Positions 44,358 through 53,323 are shown, counted from the stretch's first letter. The stretch is DNA of 64,000 bases from Lysinibacillus sp. JNUCC-52 (GCF_015999545.1 NZ_CP065546.1:2223501-2287500); one strand, 5' to 3'. The notes: generated by a model from the letters alone, not told the origin. Numbers and translations: made by a program.

Positions 44358-45102
44358 ATTTCGCTACTTTTAATTTATTGATTACATGAATAATCATCGT
44401 TAAAACAAACGCAATCACTAAGATTACAAAAAATATATAATGTGGTACATGTATACCAAACACAGTCACTAACATCTTGATTGCAATAATGCCAATAATA
44501 ATAAAAGCTGTTGCTTCTAACTCTGGTATTTTTTCAATAATAATTAAAAATAAACCTGCTATTGTTCGCATCATTAAAATGCCTAACATTCCGCCAACTA
44601 ATAGTACCCAAACTTGATCAGATATCGCAAATGCAGCAAATATTGAATCAATCGAAAAAGCAATATCCATTAACTCAACTGCAATAACCGTTGCCCAAAA
44701 TACGCCAAAAATGCGTACCATTAAGCCAGACTTTTTTACTTCTTTGACACTATCCTCTTGTCCTAGTTGTAAAAAATGAGCGATACTAATCCACCCTAAA
44801 TACAAAGCCCCTAACACTTTAATAAACCAAAATTCTACGAGATACACACCAATTCCAATAAATAAAAAACGGAAAAAATAAGCGCCAAGCATACCATACA
44901 TTAATGCCCGTTTCCGTTGCTTATCTGGTAAATGTTTGACAAGTACCGCGAGTACAAGGGCATTATCCGCTGAAAGTAATCCTTCAATTACAACGAGCGA
45001 TGAAATTAATCCCCATGATACTGGATCTGCCAATACTTGTTTCCACATGTCCCAATCGAAAAATTGCATATATGTAGATAGTATCCCATGAATAATGTCC
45101 AA
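44356..45102 (-). CDS. TerC family membrane protein (YceF/MeeF-like)
   Basis: A protein of 248 residues with about seven membrane segments. Conserved acidic residues lie in the membrane motifs LLSADNALVLAVLVKHLP and AFSIDSIFAAFAIS, as in TerC proteins. The N-terminus (YMQFFDWDMWKQVLADPVSWGL) resembles B. subtilis YceF. Such proteins take part in manganese export and in metal loading of secreted enzymes. I looked for a manganese (yybP-ykoY) riboswitch upstream and saw none. Confidence 0.88.
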   Translation of the reverse strand: MDIIHGILSTYMQFFDWDMWKQVLADPVSWGLISSLVVIEGLLSADNALVLAVLVKHLPDKQRKRALMYGMLGAYFFRFLFIGIGVYLVEFWFIKVLGALYLGWISIAHFLQLGQEDSVKEVKKSGLMVRIFGVFWATVIAVELMDIAFSIDSIFAAFAISDQVWVLLVGGMLGILMMRTIAGLFLIIIEKIPELEATAFIIIGIIAIKMLVTVFGIHVPHYIFFVILVIAFVLTMIIHVINKLKVAK

Positions 45103-45302
45103 TTGCTTCCTCCCTACTTGTCCTAAACTAATCTAGTATATGCTCACCAATCATCGTTATGAGATGTCACCGACTTGGCGATTTAAAAAAATAAAATAAT
45201 TCAATTACTACTAAACTCGAAAATAGGACGTTTTTTCTCGAACATTACAGATTATGCTGCCCCATTAAAACGCTATGATAAAAATGGACACCGAAAATTT
45301 AG

Positions 45303-45317
45303 AATTTACTAAAAATT
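45303..45317 (+). promoter_or_regulatory. CodY-like box upstream of ilvA
   Basis: AATTTACTAAAAATT differs at two of the defined positions from the CodY consensus AATTTTCWGAAAATT. It is 70 bp before the ilvA start, near the expected promoter. Confidence 0.5.
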
Positions 45318-45387
45318 TATACCAAAAGTCGAGAAAAATATGCTATCATAGATGAATGTTTTATACGTAAAACGGAGGATGAATACT

Positions 45388-46650
45388 ATGGAAGTAGCTG
45401 ATACTAAAACGGTGCAAGTAGAAAATATCTTAATTGCACATCACTTTTTAAAGGATGTAGTGGTACATACACCACTGCAGAAAAACGATTATTTATCGGA
45501 GAAATACGGAGCCCATATTTATTTCAAACGCGAAGATTTACAACATGTTCGCTCTTTTAAACTACGTGGTGCTTACTATAAAATTAAAAAAATTGAGGAA
45601 GAAGCTCGTGAAGCAGGTGTAGTTTGTGCAAGCGCAGGAAATCATGCACAAGGTGTTGCGTATGCCTGTGCACAACTAAAGATTCAAGCTAGCATTTTCA
45701 TGCCTCAAACTACCCCTAAACAAAAGATTGACCAAGTTCGAATGTTTGGCCGTGATTGTGTTGAAATTATTTTAGCAGGAGATACGTTTGATGATGCTGC
45801 TGAAAGTGCAATGGTCTACTGCGAGGAACAAGGTAAAATCTTTATCCATCCTTTCGATGATTTTGACGTCATCGCTGGACAAGGAACGGTCGCTGTTGAA
45901 ATAATGAACGACATGGAAGAACCAATCGACTATGTATTCGGTAGTATCGGTGGTGGCGGATTAATGTCAGGTGTTTCAGCTTATGTGAAAAACCTCTCCC
46001 CCAACAGTAAAATTATCGGTGTAGAGCCAGCTGGCGCAGGCAGTATGAAAGCCGCGTTTGCAGAAGGCGGTGCAGTGGCTCTTGATTGGATTGACAAATT
46101 CGTAGATGGTGCGGCCGTAAAATGCGTTGGTCACCACACATATGATGTTTGTCGTCGTTACTTAGACGATATCGTACTCGTTCCTGAAGGAAAAGTATGT
46201 ACAACAATATTAGATTTGTACAATAAACACGCTATTATCGCTGAACCAGCTGGCGCGTTATCGGTCGCTGCTCTTGATAGCTATAAAGAAGAAATTAAAG
46301 GAAAATCTGTCGTCGTGATTATTAGCGGTGGTAATAATGACATTGGCCGTATGCAAGAAATAAAAGAGAAATCTTTAATTCATGAAGGATTACTATACTA
46401 CTTTATCGTAAGTTTCCCTCAACGTGCAGGTGCACTTCGCCAATTCCTTACAAGTGTTGTAGGGCCAAATGATGATATTACTACATTTGAATATACAAAG
46501 AAAAACAACAAGGAAAGTGGCCCAGCCTTAGTCGGCATCGAACTCGGTAATCGCGATGACTATGACGGATTACTAAGACGCATGAAAGAGTTTGGATTCA
46601 ACTACAAAGAAGTAAATAACGATATCCAATTATTTGGCTTACTCGTATAA
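45388..46650 (+). CDS. ilvA: Biosynthetic threonine dehydratase
   Basis: A protein of 420 residues from the ATG at 45388, placed by GGAGG 9 nt upstream. The PLP lysine is K58 in RSFKLRGAYYK; SAGNHAQGVAYAC, the phosphate loop SIGGGGLMSG and ISGGNNDIGR follow. The C-terminal 80 residues (YYFIVSFPQRAGALRQFL) form the single ACT-like regulatory domain of the short IlvA. It makes 2-oxobutanoate for isoleucine. No ilv genes adjoin it. Confidence 0.94.
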   Translation: MEVADTKTVQVENILIAHHFLKDVVVHTPLQKNDYLSEKYGAHIYFKREDLQHVRSFKLRGAYYKIKKIEEEAREAGVVCASAGNHAQGVAYACAQLKIQASIFMPQTTPKQKIDQVRMFGRDCVEIILAGDTFDDAAESAMVYCEEQGKIFIHPFDDFDVIAGQGTVAVEIMNDMEEPIDYVFGSIGGGGLMSGVSAYVKNLSPNSKIIGVEPAGAGSMKAAFAEGGAVALDWIDKFVDGAAVKCVGHHTYDVCRRYLDDIVLVPEGKVCTTILDLYNKHAIIAEPAGALSVAALDSYKEEIKGKSVVVIISGGNNDIGRMQEIKEKSLIHEGLLYYFIVSFPQRAGALRQFLTSVVGPNDDITTFEYTKKNNKESGPALVGIELGNRDDYDGLLRRMKEFGFNYKEVNNDIQLFGLLV

Positions 46651-46655
46651 GTTTT

Positions 46656-46686
46656 AGTGCCTGACACCCAAACAATTCTGAAAATT
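46656..46686 (+). repeat. Dispersed repeat, copy 6
   Basis: GTGCCTGACAC then CCAAACAATTCTGAA, six nt after the ilvA stop. Confidence 0.8.
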
Positions 46687-46710
46687 AAATTAATAATTAG
46701 TAAAAAATTT

Positions 46711-46785
46711 ACGTAGACTCCTGCGGGAACAGCATAAAAAGTAAGCCGCAACAGACGGCGCGACAGCGACGGTTGCGGCTTATTA
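46711..46785 (+). repeat. Shortened copy of the GC-rich hairpin element
   Basis: GTAGACTCCTGCGGGAACAG, GTAAGCCGCAACAGAC and GGTTGCGGCTTA follow the same order as in the 41175 core; the outer arms are missing. It keeps the GCAAC/GTTGC hairpin. Confidence 0.8.
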
Positions 46786-46787
46786 CA

Positions 46788-46814
46788 GTGCCTGGCACTC
46801 AAACAATTCTGAAA
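46788..46814 (+). repeat. Dispersed repeat, copy 7
   Basis: GTGCCTGGCAC then TCAAACAATTCTGAA, directly after the shortened hairpin element. Confidence 0.8.
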
Positions 46815-46867
46815 TCTCCCGACACGCACACTCCTATTCTGAAGGAATCGAGCTCAAGAATACAAAA

Positions 46868-48265
46868 TTAGTCTACAATTTTTTTTGCAGGCGAATCCTC
46901 TTCTAGCCTAAAATCATATTCGTTTGCATTAAGATATTTCGGGTCTATATAACTCGATTTGTTATCACTTTTTGAGGCTTTTTGGAATTTAGAAAAGGAA
47001 GTATATTCTTGTTCTTTCCATACCCAAATACCCTTCTCGCCTTTTTCTTTATGAAATACATTCTTTATTAGTTTGTTTTTTTGATTAGTTGTAAAATAGT
47101 TGGAGATAAAAATCCGCGATGGTCCAGCAGTTAAAATATTTCTTTCTATTACATTGTTTTTTGTTTCATATTGTAATAATAGTTGTCCCCCACCTAACCC
47201 CTTCGTGTCATTTCGATAAAGAATATTTTGAGAAATAGTAGAATTCCTCGTTCCTCCTCGATGTTCATCATAACCACCTATCGATATCCCAGTATAAAAG
47301 TTTTCATAAATATTATTATTCTTTATTGTAATGTTATCAGCGTATTTTTTAGCATGCTCGGAGGTAGCTTCTATTCCAATATCATTTTTATAAACAGTAT
47401 TCTTCTCAATAGTTATATTTTTTCCACCATCAACATAAATTCCGCCTGCAGAATAATCTTTCCCATATGCGGGATTGCCGTAAGAGGAGATTTCAGTAAC
47501 TATATTATTTTTGACGACGCCATTCCGCACAAAGTCTACTGTTTTATCTTTTGAAATGCCTTCATAACCAATCAAATCAATCCCGATATTATCACTCCGA
47601 CGGACTATATTATTATCTACTTGAAAACCGTCAATATTTCCATTTAGAACAAGTGATTCACTAGCTCCAAGTTTCAAATCTTCCAACGTATTATGAGAAA
47701 TATTTATATCTTTCATTGTGCCTGTTCCGTATATAGCAATCCCATGCCCATTCCCATCAGCTGCATTTGTTTCAATGCGCTGCACATGATTATTTTTCAG
47801 TGTAATATGGCTACTAGAGCCTGTAACATATAGCCCTATTACTGTTTCATCTGCTAAATCAGTAAATAAATCCTGAATAGTTAGATCACTGATAGTCACA
47901 TGATTTTTATTATTTATCGCTACTATAGCTGTATCCCCTTCAACATCCTTCATGTCTTCTCCACTAAGAACAACTTTCTCCTTATTGTAAGCTTTAAATG
48001 TAATGGGTTTTGACTTTGTGCCACTATGTTTTACGACAAGCTTTTCATGATAGTTTCCTTTTCGTATAAAAACGGTAGTACCAGCATTTGCTTCTGAAGC
48101 CGCTTTTTTTAAGGTACGATATGGCTTTGATTTTGTACCATCATATTGATCATTTCCATCTGTCGCAACATAAATAGCTTGATTTTGCTTATCTTCTTTA
48201 TTGTATAAAACAAAGACAAGCACCGTAGCAACTGTAAGTAAGAGGATTACATAAACTTTTTTCAT
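46868..48265 (-). CDS. Secreted/anchored right-handed beta-helix protein
   Basis: A protein of 465 residues from the ATG at 48265, after AATAAGGAATG. The longer frame upstream only translates a repeat copy. An N-terminal membrane segment (2-20) is followed by a DUF1565-like start (IYVATDGNDQYDG, SKPYRTLKKA). Many beta-helix turns rich in Asn follow (ISDLTIQDL, GIAIYGTG, NNIGIDLIG, NNIYENFYTGISIGG). This fold is common in polysaccharide lyases and epimerases; no catalytic residue set is clear. It stands alone. Confidence 0.82.
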   Translation of the reverse strand: MKKVYVILLLTVATVLVFVLYNKEDKQNQAIYVATDGNDQYDGTKSKPYRTLKKAASEANAGTTVFIRKGNYHEKLVVKHSGTKSKPITFKAYNKEKVVLSGEDMKDVEGDTAIVAINNKNHVTISDLTIQDLFTDLADETVIGLYVTGSSSHITLKNNHVQRIETNAADGNGHGIAIYGTGTMKDINISHNTLEDLKLGASESLVLNGNIDGFQVDNNIVRRSDNIGIDLIGYEGISKDKTVDFVRNGVVKNNIVTEISSYGNPAYGKDYSAGGIYVDGGKNITIEKNTVYKNDIGIEATSEHAKKYADNITIKNNNIYENFYTGISIGGYDEHRGGTRNSTISQNILYRNDTKGLGGGQLLLQYETKNNVIERNILTAGPSRIFISNYFTTNQKNKLIKNVFHKEKGEKGIWVWKEQEYTSFSKFQKASKSDNKSSYIDPKYLNANEYDFRLEEDSPAKKIVD

Positions 48266-48290
48266 TAAATCATTCCTTATTGAATTTATA

Positions 48291-48317
48291 GTGCCAGTCA
48301 CCAAAACAATTCTGAAT
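48291..48317 (+). repeat. Dispersed repeat, copy 8
   Basis: GTGCCAGTCAC then CAAAACAATTCTGAAT, between the beta-helix start and the ABC operon's terminator. Its translation creates a false N-terminal extension of the beta-helix gene. Confidence 0.75.
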
Positions 48318-48330
48318 TCCCACTTGGACA

Positions 48331-48357
48331 ATAAAAACACCCATACTAATGTATGGG
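48331..48357 (-). terminator. Terminator of the TrpXYZ-type ABC operon
   Basis: CCCATAC/GTATGGG with a 4-nt loop, followed on the minus strand by TGTTTTTATT, just past the ATPase stop. Confidence 0.85.
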
Positions 48358-48367
48358 CATTTCATTT

Positions 48368-49162
48368 TTATCCTAGCAACGCACGGTCTGAATTCATTTT
48401 CTCGCCACGAATGCGTTCAAATTCAGCCATTAAATCAGGAATTGTTAGTTCGTGTTTACGATCCTCACCAACTTCCAAAATGATTTGACCTTTATCCATC
48501 ATAATGAGGCGATTTCCTAAATCCAATGCTTGTTGCATATTGTGTGTGACCATCAGCGTTGTAAGGTTATCTTTTTCAACTAAATGCTTCGTAATGCGCG
48601 TAATAAGCTCCGCACGAGACGGATCGAGTGCCGCTGTATGTTCATCTAGCAATAAAATTGATGGCTTAGTAAACGTAGCCATTAAGAGGGATAATGCCTG
48701 ACGCTCTCCACCCGATAGGAGACCAACCTTTGCCGACAGGCGATTTTCCAAATTTAAGCCAAGCATCTCTAATGATTCCTTAAAAACTTGTCGACGCTTT
48801 TTATCAACGCCGATACGTAAGCCCCGACTCTTATTTCTAGAATACGCTAGTGCTAAATTTTCTTCAATTGTCATTGTCGGTGCTGTCCCCGCCATAGGGT
48901 CCTGAAACACTCGCCCAATAAAATGCGAGCGTTTATATTCTGGCAACCCCGTTACGTTATTGCCATCGATTAATACCGAACCGAAATCTGGCGTTAACGC
49001 GCCTGAAATCATATTCATCATCGTTGATTTACCAGCACCATTACTACCGATAATTGTAACGAAATCACCTGGCGTTAAATGCAGGTTTATTTCCGCAAGT
49101 GCGATTTTTTCATCAGGTGTACCTTCATTAAAAATTTTATTAATGCCGTCCAATTTAAGCAA
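48368..49162 (-). CDS. ABC importer ATPase (TrpXYZ/ABC_sub_bind system)
   Basis: A protein of 264 residues with Walker A GSNGAGKST, LSGGERQALSLL and LLLDEHTAALDP. The variant DEHTAALD (H for P) is typical of this ABC subfamily. It pairs with the permease at 49155 (8-nt overlap) and the lipoprotein at 50411. In Streptococcus the related TrpXYZ system is tied to tryptophan supply; substrate here is inference. Confidence 0.88.
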   Translation of the reverse strand: MLKLDGINKIFNEGTPDEKIALAEINLHLTPGDFVTIIGSNGAGKSTMMNMISGALTPDFGSVLIDGNNVTGLPEYKRSHFIGRVFQDPMAGTAPTMTIEENLALAYSRNKSRGLRIGVDKKRRQVFKESLEMLGLNLENRLSAKVGLLSGGERQALSLLMATFTKPSILLLDEHTAALDPSRAELITRITKHLVEKDNLTTLMVTHNMQQALDLGNRLIMMDKGQIILEVGEDRKHELTIPDLMAEFERIRGEKMNSDRALLG

Positions 49163-50183
49163 GGCCTTTTCCCCCTCGCTCTACTGGTTTTACTTGTGTA
49201 CGCTCCGCCGCTCGCTTTGCTTTACGTTTTCGTTCTTTATTTTTATCAACAAATTGAGGTACAACAAGCGCCAAAATAACGATAATAGCCGTAATTAGCT
49301 TCATATCTCCTGAATCTAGGAAATCCACACGCAATGCTAACGCTAAAATGATGCGGTAAATAATAGCACCTGCGATAACAGCTAGTGTTGTGCGCATAAT
49401 TGTTTTTGTACCAAAGATTGCTTCCCCTATAATGACAGAGGCAAGACCGATTACAATCATACCAATCCCCATACTAACATCCGAGAACTTCGAATATTGT
49501 GCGATTAATGCTCCAGAAAATGCGACAAGTGCATTTGAAAGACCTAGCCCAAGAATAATAAGCGTATCCGTGTTTGCAGAGAAACTACGAATCATTCGTT
49601 TATTATCACCTGTTGCTCGAATAGCTAGCCCGACTTCTGTTTTTAAGAACCAGTCCGCAATAAATTTAATTAAAATCGTGATGAGTAAAACTACAATCAA
49701 CGTACCCCAAGTAGACGGTACTTGCTGAATGCCGATGCTTTTTAATACGTTATTTAATGCAGCATCGATACCTAAATTACTCCAAAATGTTTGAAACTTT
49801 GAAAACAACGTTTCAGAGTTTAACAATGGAATATTCGGACGACCTATCGTATTTTCTGCAGTTAACCCCATGATACGTAGGTTAATAGAATACAAGGCAA
49901 TCATCATTAAAATCCCTGATAAAAGCGGATTGATTTTCCCTTTTGTGTGAAGAATTCCTGTCATACATCCTGCAATAAATCCAGCAACAATTGCCACTAA
50001 AGTCGCTAAGATTGGGTGGTAGCCAAGCAGAATCATTGTCGCTGCTGTTGCCGCCCCTGTTACAAAGCTTCCATCAACCGTTAAATCCGGAAAATCTAAC
50101 ACACGGAATGTTAAGTACACACCGAGTGCCATAATTGCATAGATGATTCCTTGCTCCACAGAGCCAAATATTGCTGTAAACAT
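49155..50183 (-). CDS. ABC importer permease (BPD_transp_2 type)
   Basis: A protein of 342 residues with about eight membrane segments and the branched-chain/ribose-type permease features (YAIMALGVYLTFRVLDFPDLTVDGSF, where DLTVDGSF is typical of the TrpY-like branch; GLGLSNALVAFSGAL). A basic tail (KNKERKRKAKRAAERTQ) ends it. Confidence 0.88.
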   Translation of the reverse strand: MFTAIFGSVEQGIIYAIMALGVYLTFRVLDFPDLTVDGSFVTGAATAATMILLGYHPILATLVAIVAGFIAGCMTGILHTKGKINPLLSGILMMIALYSINLRIMGLTAENTIGRPNIPLLNSETLFSKFQTFWSNLGIDAALNNVLKSIGIQQVPSTWGTLIVVLLITILIKFIADWFLKTEVGLAIRATGDNKRMIRSFSANTDTLIILGLGLSNALVAFSGALIAQYSKFSDVSMGIGMIVIGLASVIIGEAIFGTKTIMRTTLAVIAGAIIYRIILALALRVDFLDSGDMKLITAIIVILALVVPQFVDKNKERKRKAKRAAERTQVKPVERGGKGLA

Positions 50184-50358
50184 CGTTGAATCATCTCCTA
50201 AAAAATTATCGTATCATTACGCCCCATCGCAATTTCGTCCGTGTTTTTAAGCTTGCTCGAAAAACACCTCTCAAAACATATGGCAACCGCCATTACTTTG
50301 GTATCATTCTCTCTAGCGAAGCGGCAAACACTTACTGAAGCAAGTTAAAATGAAGATA

Positions 50359-50383
50359 AAGCGGGGATAATTCTCCCCCGCTT
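50359..50383 (-). terminator. Intra-operon hairpin between binding protein and permease
   Basis: The perfect 8-bp stem AAGCGGGG/CCCCGCTT lies shortly after the binding-protein stop, followed by TATCTTCATTTT and no tight T-run. Partial termination or RNA protection would give the binding protein in excess. The rest of the 227-bp gap shows no gene. Confidence 0.55.
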
Positions 50384-50410
50384 CAGCTTAAAATTGACTT
50401 CACATATGCA

Positions 50411-51433
50411 TTATTTCTCTAAAAGCTCTGCGCCCCAAGAATCTTTAATTTCGATCCCTAATTCGTCAGCTACTTTTTTATTTACTACTAATTTTAAATT
50501 TTGAGGATATTGAGCTGGCGTATCAGCAGCCGTTGCCTCACCTTTTAAAATTTTCACAGCCATTTGACCAGCCTCATAACCGATATCATAGTATTCAAAG
50601 CCGAATGCCGCTAAGCCACCACGTTCCACAGAATCAAGCTCTCCTACAATAAGTGGTAATTTATTTGCATTCGCAACATCAATGACAGACTCTAATGCAG
50701 AGACTACTGTATTATCTGTAATAATATAGAAAGCATCTACTTTACCAATTAATGATTCAGCAGCTTGTTTTACATCTGCTGAAGTTGCAGCTGAAGCCTC
50801 TTTTACTGCAAGACCTTGCTCAGCCATTACCTTTTTCACTTCTGTTACTTGTGCTACTGAATTTTGCTCGCCAGCGTTGTAGACCATACCTACATTTTTA
50901 GCACCAAGTTCTTTTAAGAATGCTACTGTTTTAGAAATCGTTTCAGGATGTAAATCAATTGTACCTGTTACATTTTTCCCTGGTTTCTCCATTGATTCAA
51001 TTAATTGTGCACCAACTGCATCTGTTACTGAAGTAAAGATAATTGGTGTTTCACTAGTTGCAGTCGCTGCTGCTTGTGCAGAAGGTGTAGAGTTAGCAAA
51101 AATCAAATCTACGCCATCACTTACTAGGTTATTGGCAATTGTCGTATTCAGACTATTATCACCTTGTGCAATTTGTTGATTATATTCCACTTGTAAGCCA
51201 GAATCTTCAATCGCTTTTTTAAAGCCTTCCGTTGCAGCATTTAAAGATGGATGCTCAACAATTTGTGTAATCCCGATTTTATATGTTTTTTGATCTACAC
51301 TACCGCTTTCACTTGCATTATTTTTTTCGTCGCCTTTTGAATCAGATGAGCTAGAACCTCCGCTACCACAAGCAGCAAGCAGTAATACTAATCCAAATAA
51401 TAGGAACGAAAGCTTTGTCATATTGCGCTTCAC
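50411..51433 (-). CDS. ABC importer substrate-binding lipoprotein (ABC_sub_bind family)
   Basis: A protein of 340 residues with lipobox LLLAACGS and a Ser/Asp-rich linker. The fold is the ABC_sub_bind type (TYKIGITQIVEHPSLNAATEGFKKA; TPIIFTSVTDAVGAQLI; GFEYYDIGYEAGQMAVKIL). It is the first gene of the operon with its own strong promoter. Relatives bind tryptophan or other aromatic compounds. Confidence 0.9.
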   Translation of the reverse strand: MKRNMTKLSFLLFGLVLLLAACGSGGSSSSDSKGDEKNNASESGSVDQKTYKIGITQIVEHPSLNAATEGFKKAIEDSGLQVEYNQQIAQGDNSLNTTIANNLVSDGVDLIFANSTPSAQAAATATSETPIIFTSVTDAVGAQLIESMEKPGKNVTGTIDLHPETISKTVAFLKELGAKNVGMVYNAGEQNSVAQVTEVKKVMAEQGLAVKEASAATSADVKQAAESLIGKVDAFYIITDNTVVSALESVIDVANANKLPLIVGELDSVERGGLAAFGFEYYDIGYEAGQMAVKILKGEATAADTPAQYPQNLKLVVNKKVADELGIEIKDSWGAELLEK

Positions 51434-51503
51434 AATTAATCCCCCCGACTAATATCTCTATTATCTATCACACTTCACTCTAGCAAAGTGTGAATGTATC
51501 GCT

Positions 51504-51532
51504 ATATTATCGTTATTATTGATATTCGTCAA
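51504..51532 (-). promoter_or_regulatory. SigA promoter of the ABC operon
   Basis: TTGACG (51527-51532), 17 bp, TAATAT (51504-51509) on the minus strand. A small hairpin CACACTT/AAGTGTG lies at 51470-51493 in the leader. No T-box was seen here. Confidence 0.75.
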
Positions 51533-51714
51533 CAACATTATGAATGTTCTGACTTTTATATTTGACAAAATATTTTACTTTTTCGTACAATTTGGCGCTT
51601 TAAACCGCTAAACTGCTGCATTTCTAGCGTTATAATTCTTTTGTAATATAATAAAAAATTGTATGTCAATTTTTCGAAAGTTAAAGGTTGCTTCCCTAAT
51701 CCAAAAGTCTATAC

Positions 51715-51750
51715 GTGCATAAAAAGACCAGGTTTATAAAACCTGGTCTT
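51715..51750 (-). terminator. Terminator of the small lipoprotein gene
   Basis: AAGACCAGGT pairs with ACCTGGTCTT (10 bp), followed by TTTATG on the minus strand. The stretch from here to the ABC promoter (51751 on the left gene side excluded) holds no other signal. Confidence 0.8.
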
Positions 51751-51789
51751 AAAAATAAATTGGAATACTTTTTCTGTTTAAAATACTAT

Positions 51790-52305
51790 TTATAAGGAAC
51801 TTACAGATTCAATAGTAGCAAAAATTTGCGAGTACACATCTTGAATATTTTGTTTCTTTCCCAACGTATATCTCCATGTATGTTCATTAATTTTCTCATC
51901 TGTTCCTAAATCGAGAAAGCCTGTAGAGAAATTAGCAGGGTCAACTTCGATAATATCATCATACTGAACACCTTCATTGACAAATGGTACGTGTACTTTA
52001 GTGGATTGCATAAAAAATGTAGGAATTGTTAACGCCCTATAAGCAGCTACATATTGGTCATCATCTGCTTCATGTAAAAATTCCTTCATAATCATAATGG
52101 CATCTAGCTCTTTAGATAGGGATTCTGTATTATATTTTAACTCCTCAAAAGTAATAACTTGAAAATCTATATTTTCTTCCCTTACTTCTGGAATCGCTCC
52201 AATTACCCCGATTTTTAAATCTCGTCCTTGATAAATACTAAATGTATTATCGCAGCCAACGACACAGATTAAAACCCCGATAAGCAAAGATGCAATTTTC
52301 TTCAA
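51790..52305 (-). CDS. Uncharacterised lipoprotein
   Basis: A protein of 171 residues. It has a lipoprotein signal (MKKIASLLIGVLICVVGC; Cys at 18). The mature part reads like half of a Rossmann-type domain (LKIGVIGAIPEVREENIDF, ELDAIMIMKEF). It starts at TTG, 7 nt after GGAGGG. I recognise no family. Single gene next to a decayed coding stretch. Confidence 0.75.
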   Translation of the reverse strand: MKKIASLLIGVLICVVGCDNTFSIYQGRDLKIGVIGAIPEVREENIDFQVITFEELKYNTESLSKELDAIMIMKEFLHEADDDQYVAAYRALTIPTFFMQSTKVHVPFVNEGVQYDDIIEVDPANFSTGFLDLGTDEKINEHTWRYTLGKKQNIQDVYSQIFATIESVSSL

Positions 52306-52351
52306 ACGACATCCCTCCAGTTACGGATAAGATCATTTTACTTTATCCTAT

Positions 52352-52737
52352 CTAATAACATAACACATCCCGTTTTGTCCTTAAGATTGTTAACGATGCA
52401 TAATAATTACTAGTTGAGGCAACTGAATACGTAGCACTGAAAACCGTAGTGACCCTTACAGCTCCTGTATGAGTTGACATTGTTGAATGATAAAAATTCC
52501 CATCCGTTGTATAAAAGAATCATGCTTTGCACCCCTTTTTCCTTTTCCAAATCACCTTATTTCTAAAGTCATATAAAGTTGGTGCTATAGCAAACCATAT
52601 ACTCGAGTTAATTTAATTTTATCTAACACAACACCGACATTTTTACTGTCGGTAGCCCAGTCCCTTACACTTAAAAATTGGTTTTTTATACCTGCCCCAA
52701 TAGATGCAATACTACGAATATTCAGGCTACACTTATT
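52352..52737 (-). pseudogene. Decayed coding stretch (two frames)
   Basis: Two protein-like stretches lie in different frames on the minus strand. The right one (52737-52585) includes IASIGAGIKNQFLSVRDWA and VGVVLDKIKLTRV; the left one (52519-52352) includes YTTDGNFYHSTMSTHTGAV and ATYSVASTSNYYASLTIL. Neither has a start codon with ribosome site, and stops precede both. Ser/Thr-rich beta-strand-like sequence suggests the remains of an exported protein. No family is recognised. Confidence 0.4.
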
Positions 52738-52750
52738 TTACACATACCTA

Positions 52751-52780
52751 TTTACAAACCCGCACCAACACTGATATGAT
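52751..52780 (+). promoter_or_regulatory. Promoter of queT
   Basis: TTTACA (52751-52756), 18 bp, TATGAT (52775-52780), placing the transcript start just before the riboswitch. Confidence 0.6.
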
Positions 52781-52792
52781 TGCATTTGCTCT

Positions 52793-52831
52793 ACGTGGTT
52801 CGTAACCATCCCACGAAAAAAAACTAAGGAG
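52793..52831 (+). promoter_or_regulatory. PreQ1 class I riboswitch
   Basis: CGTGG (52794-52798) and CCACG (52811-52815) form stem P1 around TTCGTAACCATC. An A-rich tail AAAAAAAACTAAGG follows, the preQ1-I pattern. Its end overlaps the ribosome site AAGGAG, so ligand binding should block translation of queT. Confidence 0.88.
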
Positions 52832-52839
52832 AAATGAAT

Positions 52840-53322
52840 ATGAAAGTAAAGTTTTTAGCAGCAAGTGGTATTATTGCCGCGCTCTATATTGCTGTTACAT
52901 TGTTAGTCGCACCATTCGGGTTTACAGAGGTGCAATTCCGTGTTTCAGAAATTTTTAATCATTTAGTTGCCTTTAATCCTCGCTTTGCTGTTGGGATTAT
53001 TATGGGTGTCTTTATTTCTAACCTATTTTCACCACTCGGTGCTTACGATTTAGTTTTCGGCGTTGGTCAGACAATGATTACGCTCGGCCTATTGATTCTT
53101 ATTTGTAAATTCGTTAAAAATACGTGGGCACGATTAATCATTAATACATTTTTATTTACGTGCACGATGTTTATTATCGCTTTCGAACTGAACTTAGCAC
53201 TTGAATTGCCATTCTTCTGGACATGGCTTACATGCGCAGCAGGTGAATTTGTTGTAATGGCTATTGGTGCGCCGATTATGTATATGCTCAATAAGCGCTT
53301 AAACTTCAAAAACTTGATTTAA
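52840..53322 (+). CDS. queT: QueT-type queuosine precursor transporter
   Basis: A protein of 160 residues with five to six membrane segments and the QueT-family motifs VQFRVSEIFNHLVAFNP and ISNLFSPLGAYDLVFG. It is the substrate-binding (S) component of an ECF-type importer for preQ1/preQ0. The start at 52840 was chosen because AAGGAG is 8 nt upstream; the ATG at 52834 is only 2 nt away. The preQ1 riboswitch confirms the role. Confidence 0.93.
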   Translation: MKVKFLAASGIIAALYIAVTLLVAPFGFTEVQFRVSEIFNHLVAFNPRFAVGIIMGVFISNLFSPLGAYDLVFGVGQTMITLGLLILICKFVKNTWARLIINTFLFTCTMFIIAFELNLALELPFFWTWLTCAAGEFVVMAIGAPIMYMLNKRLNFKNLI

Positions 53323-53323
53323 C

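Noticed and set aside
45103..45300. Manganese (yybP-ykoY) riboswitch upstream of the TerC gene
   Set aside because: I looked for its conserved core on the minus strand and did not find it.
51434..51789. T-box upstream of the TrpXYZ-type operon
   Set aside because: No GGTGGCACC-like sequence or specifier loop is present; only a SigA promoter and a small hairpin.
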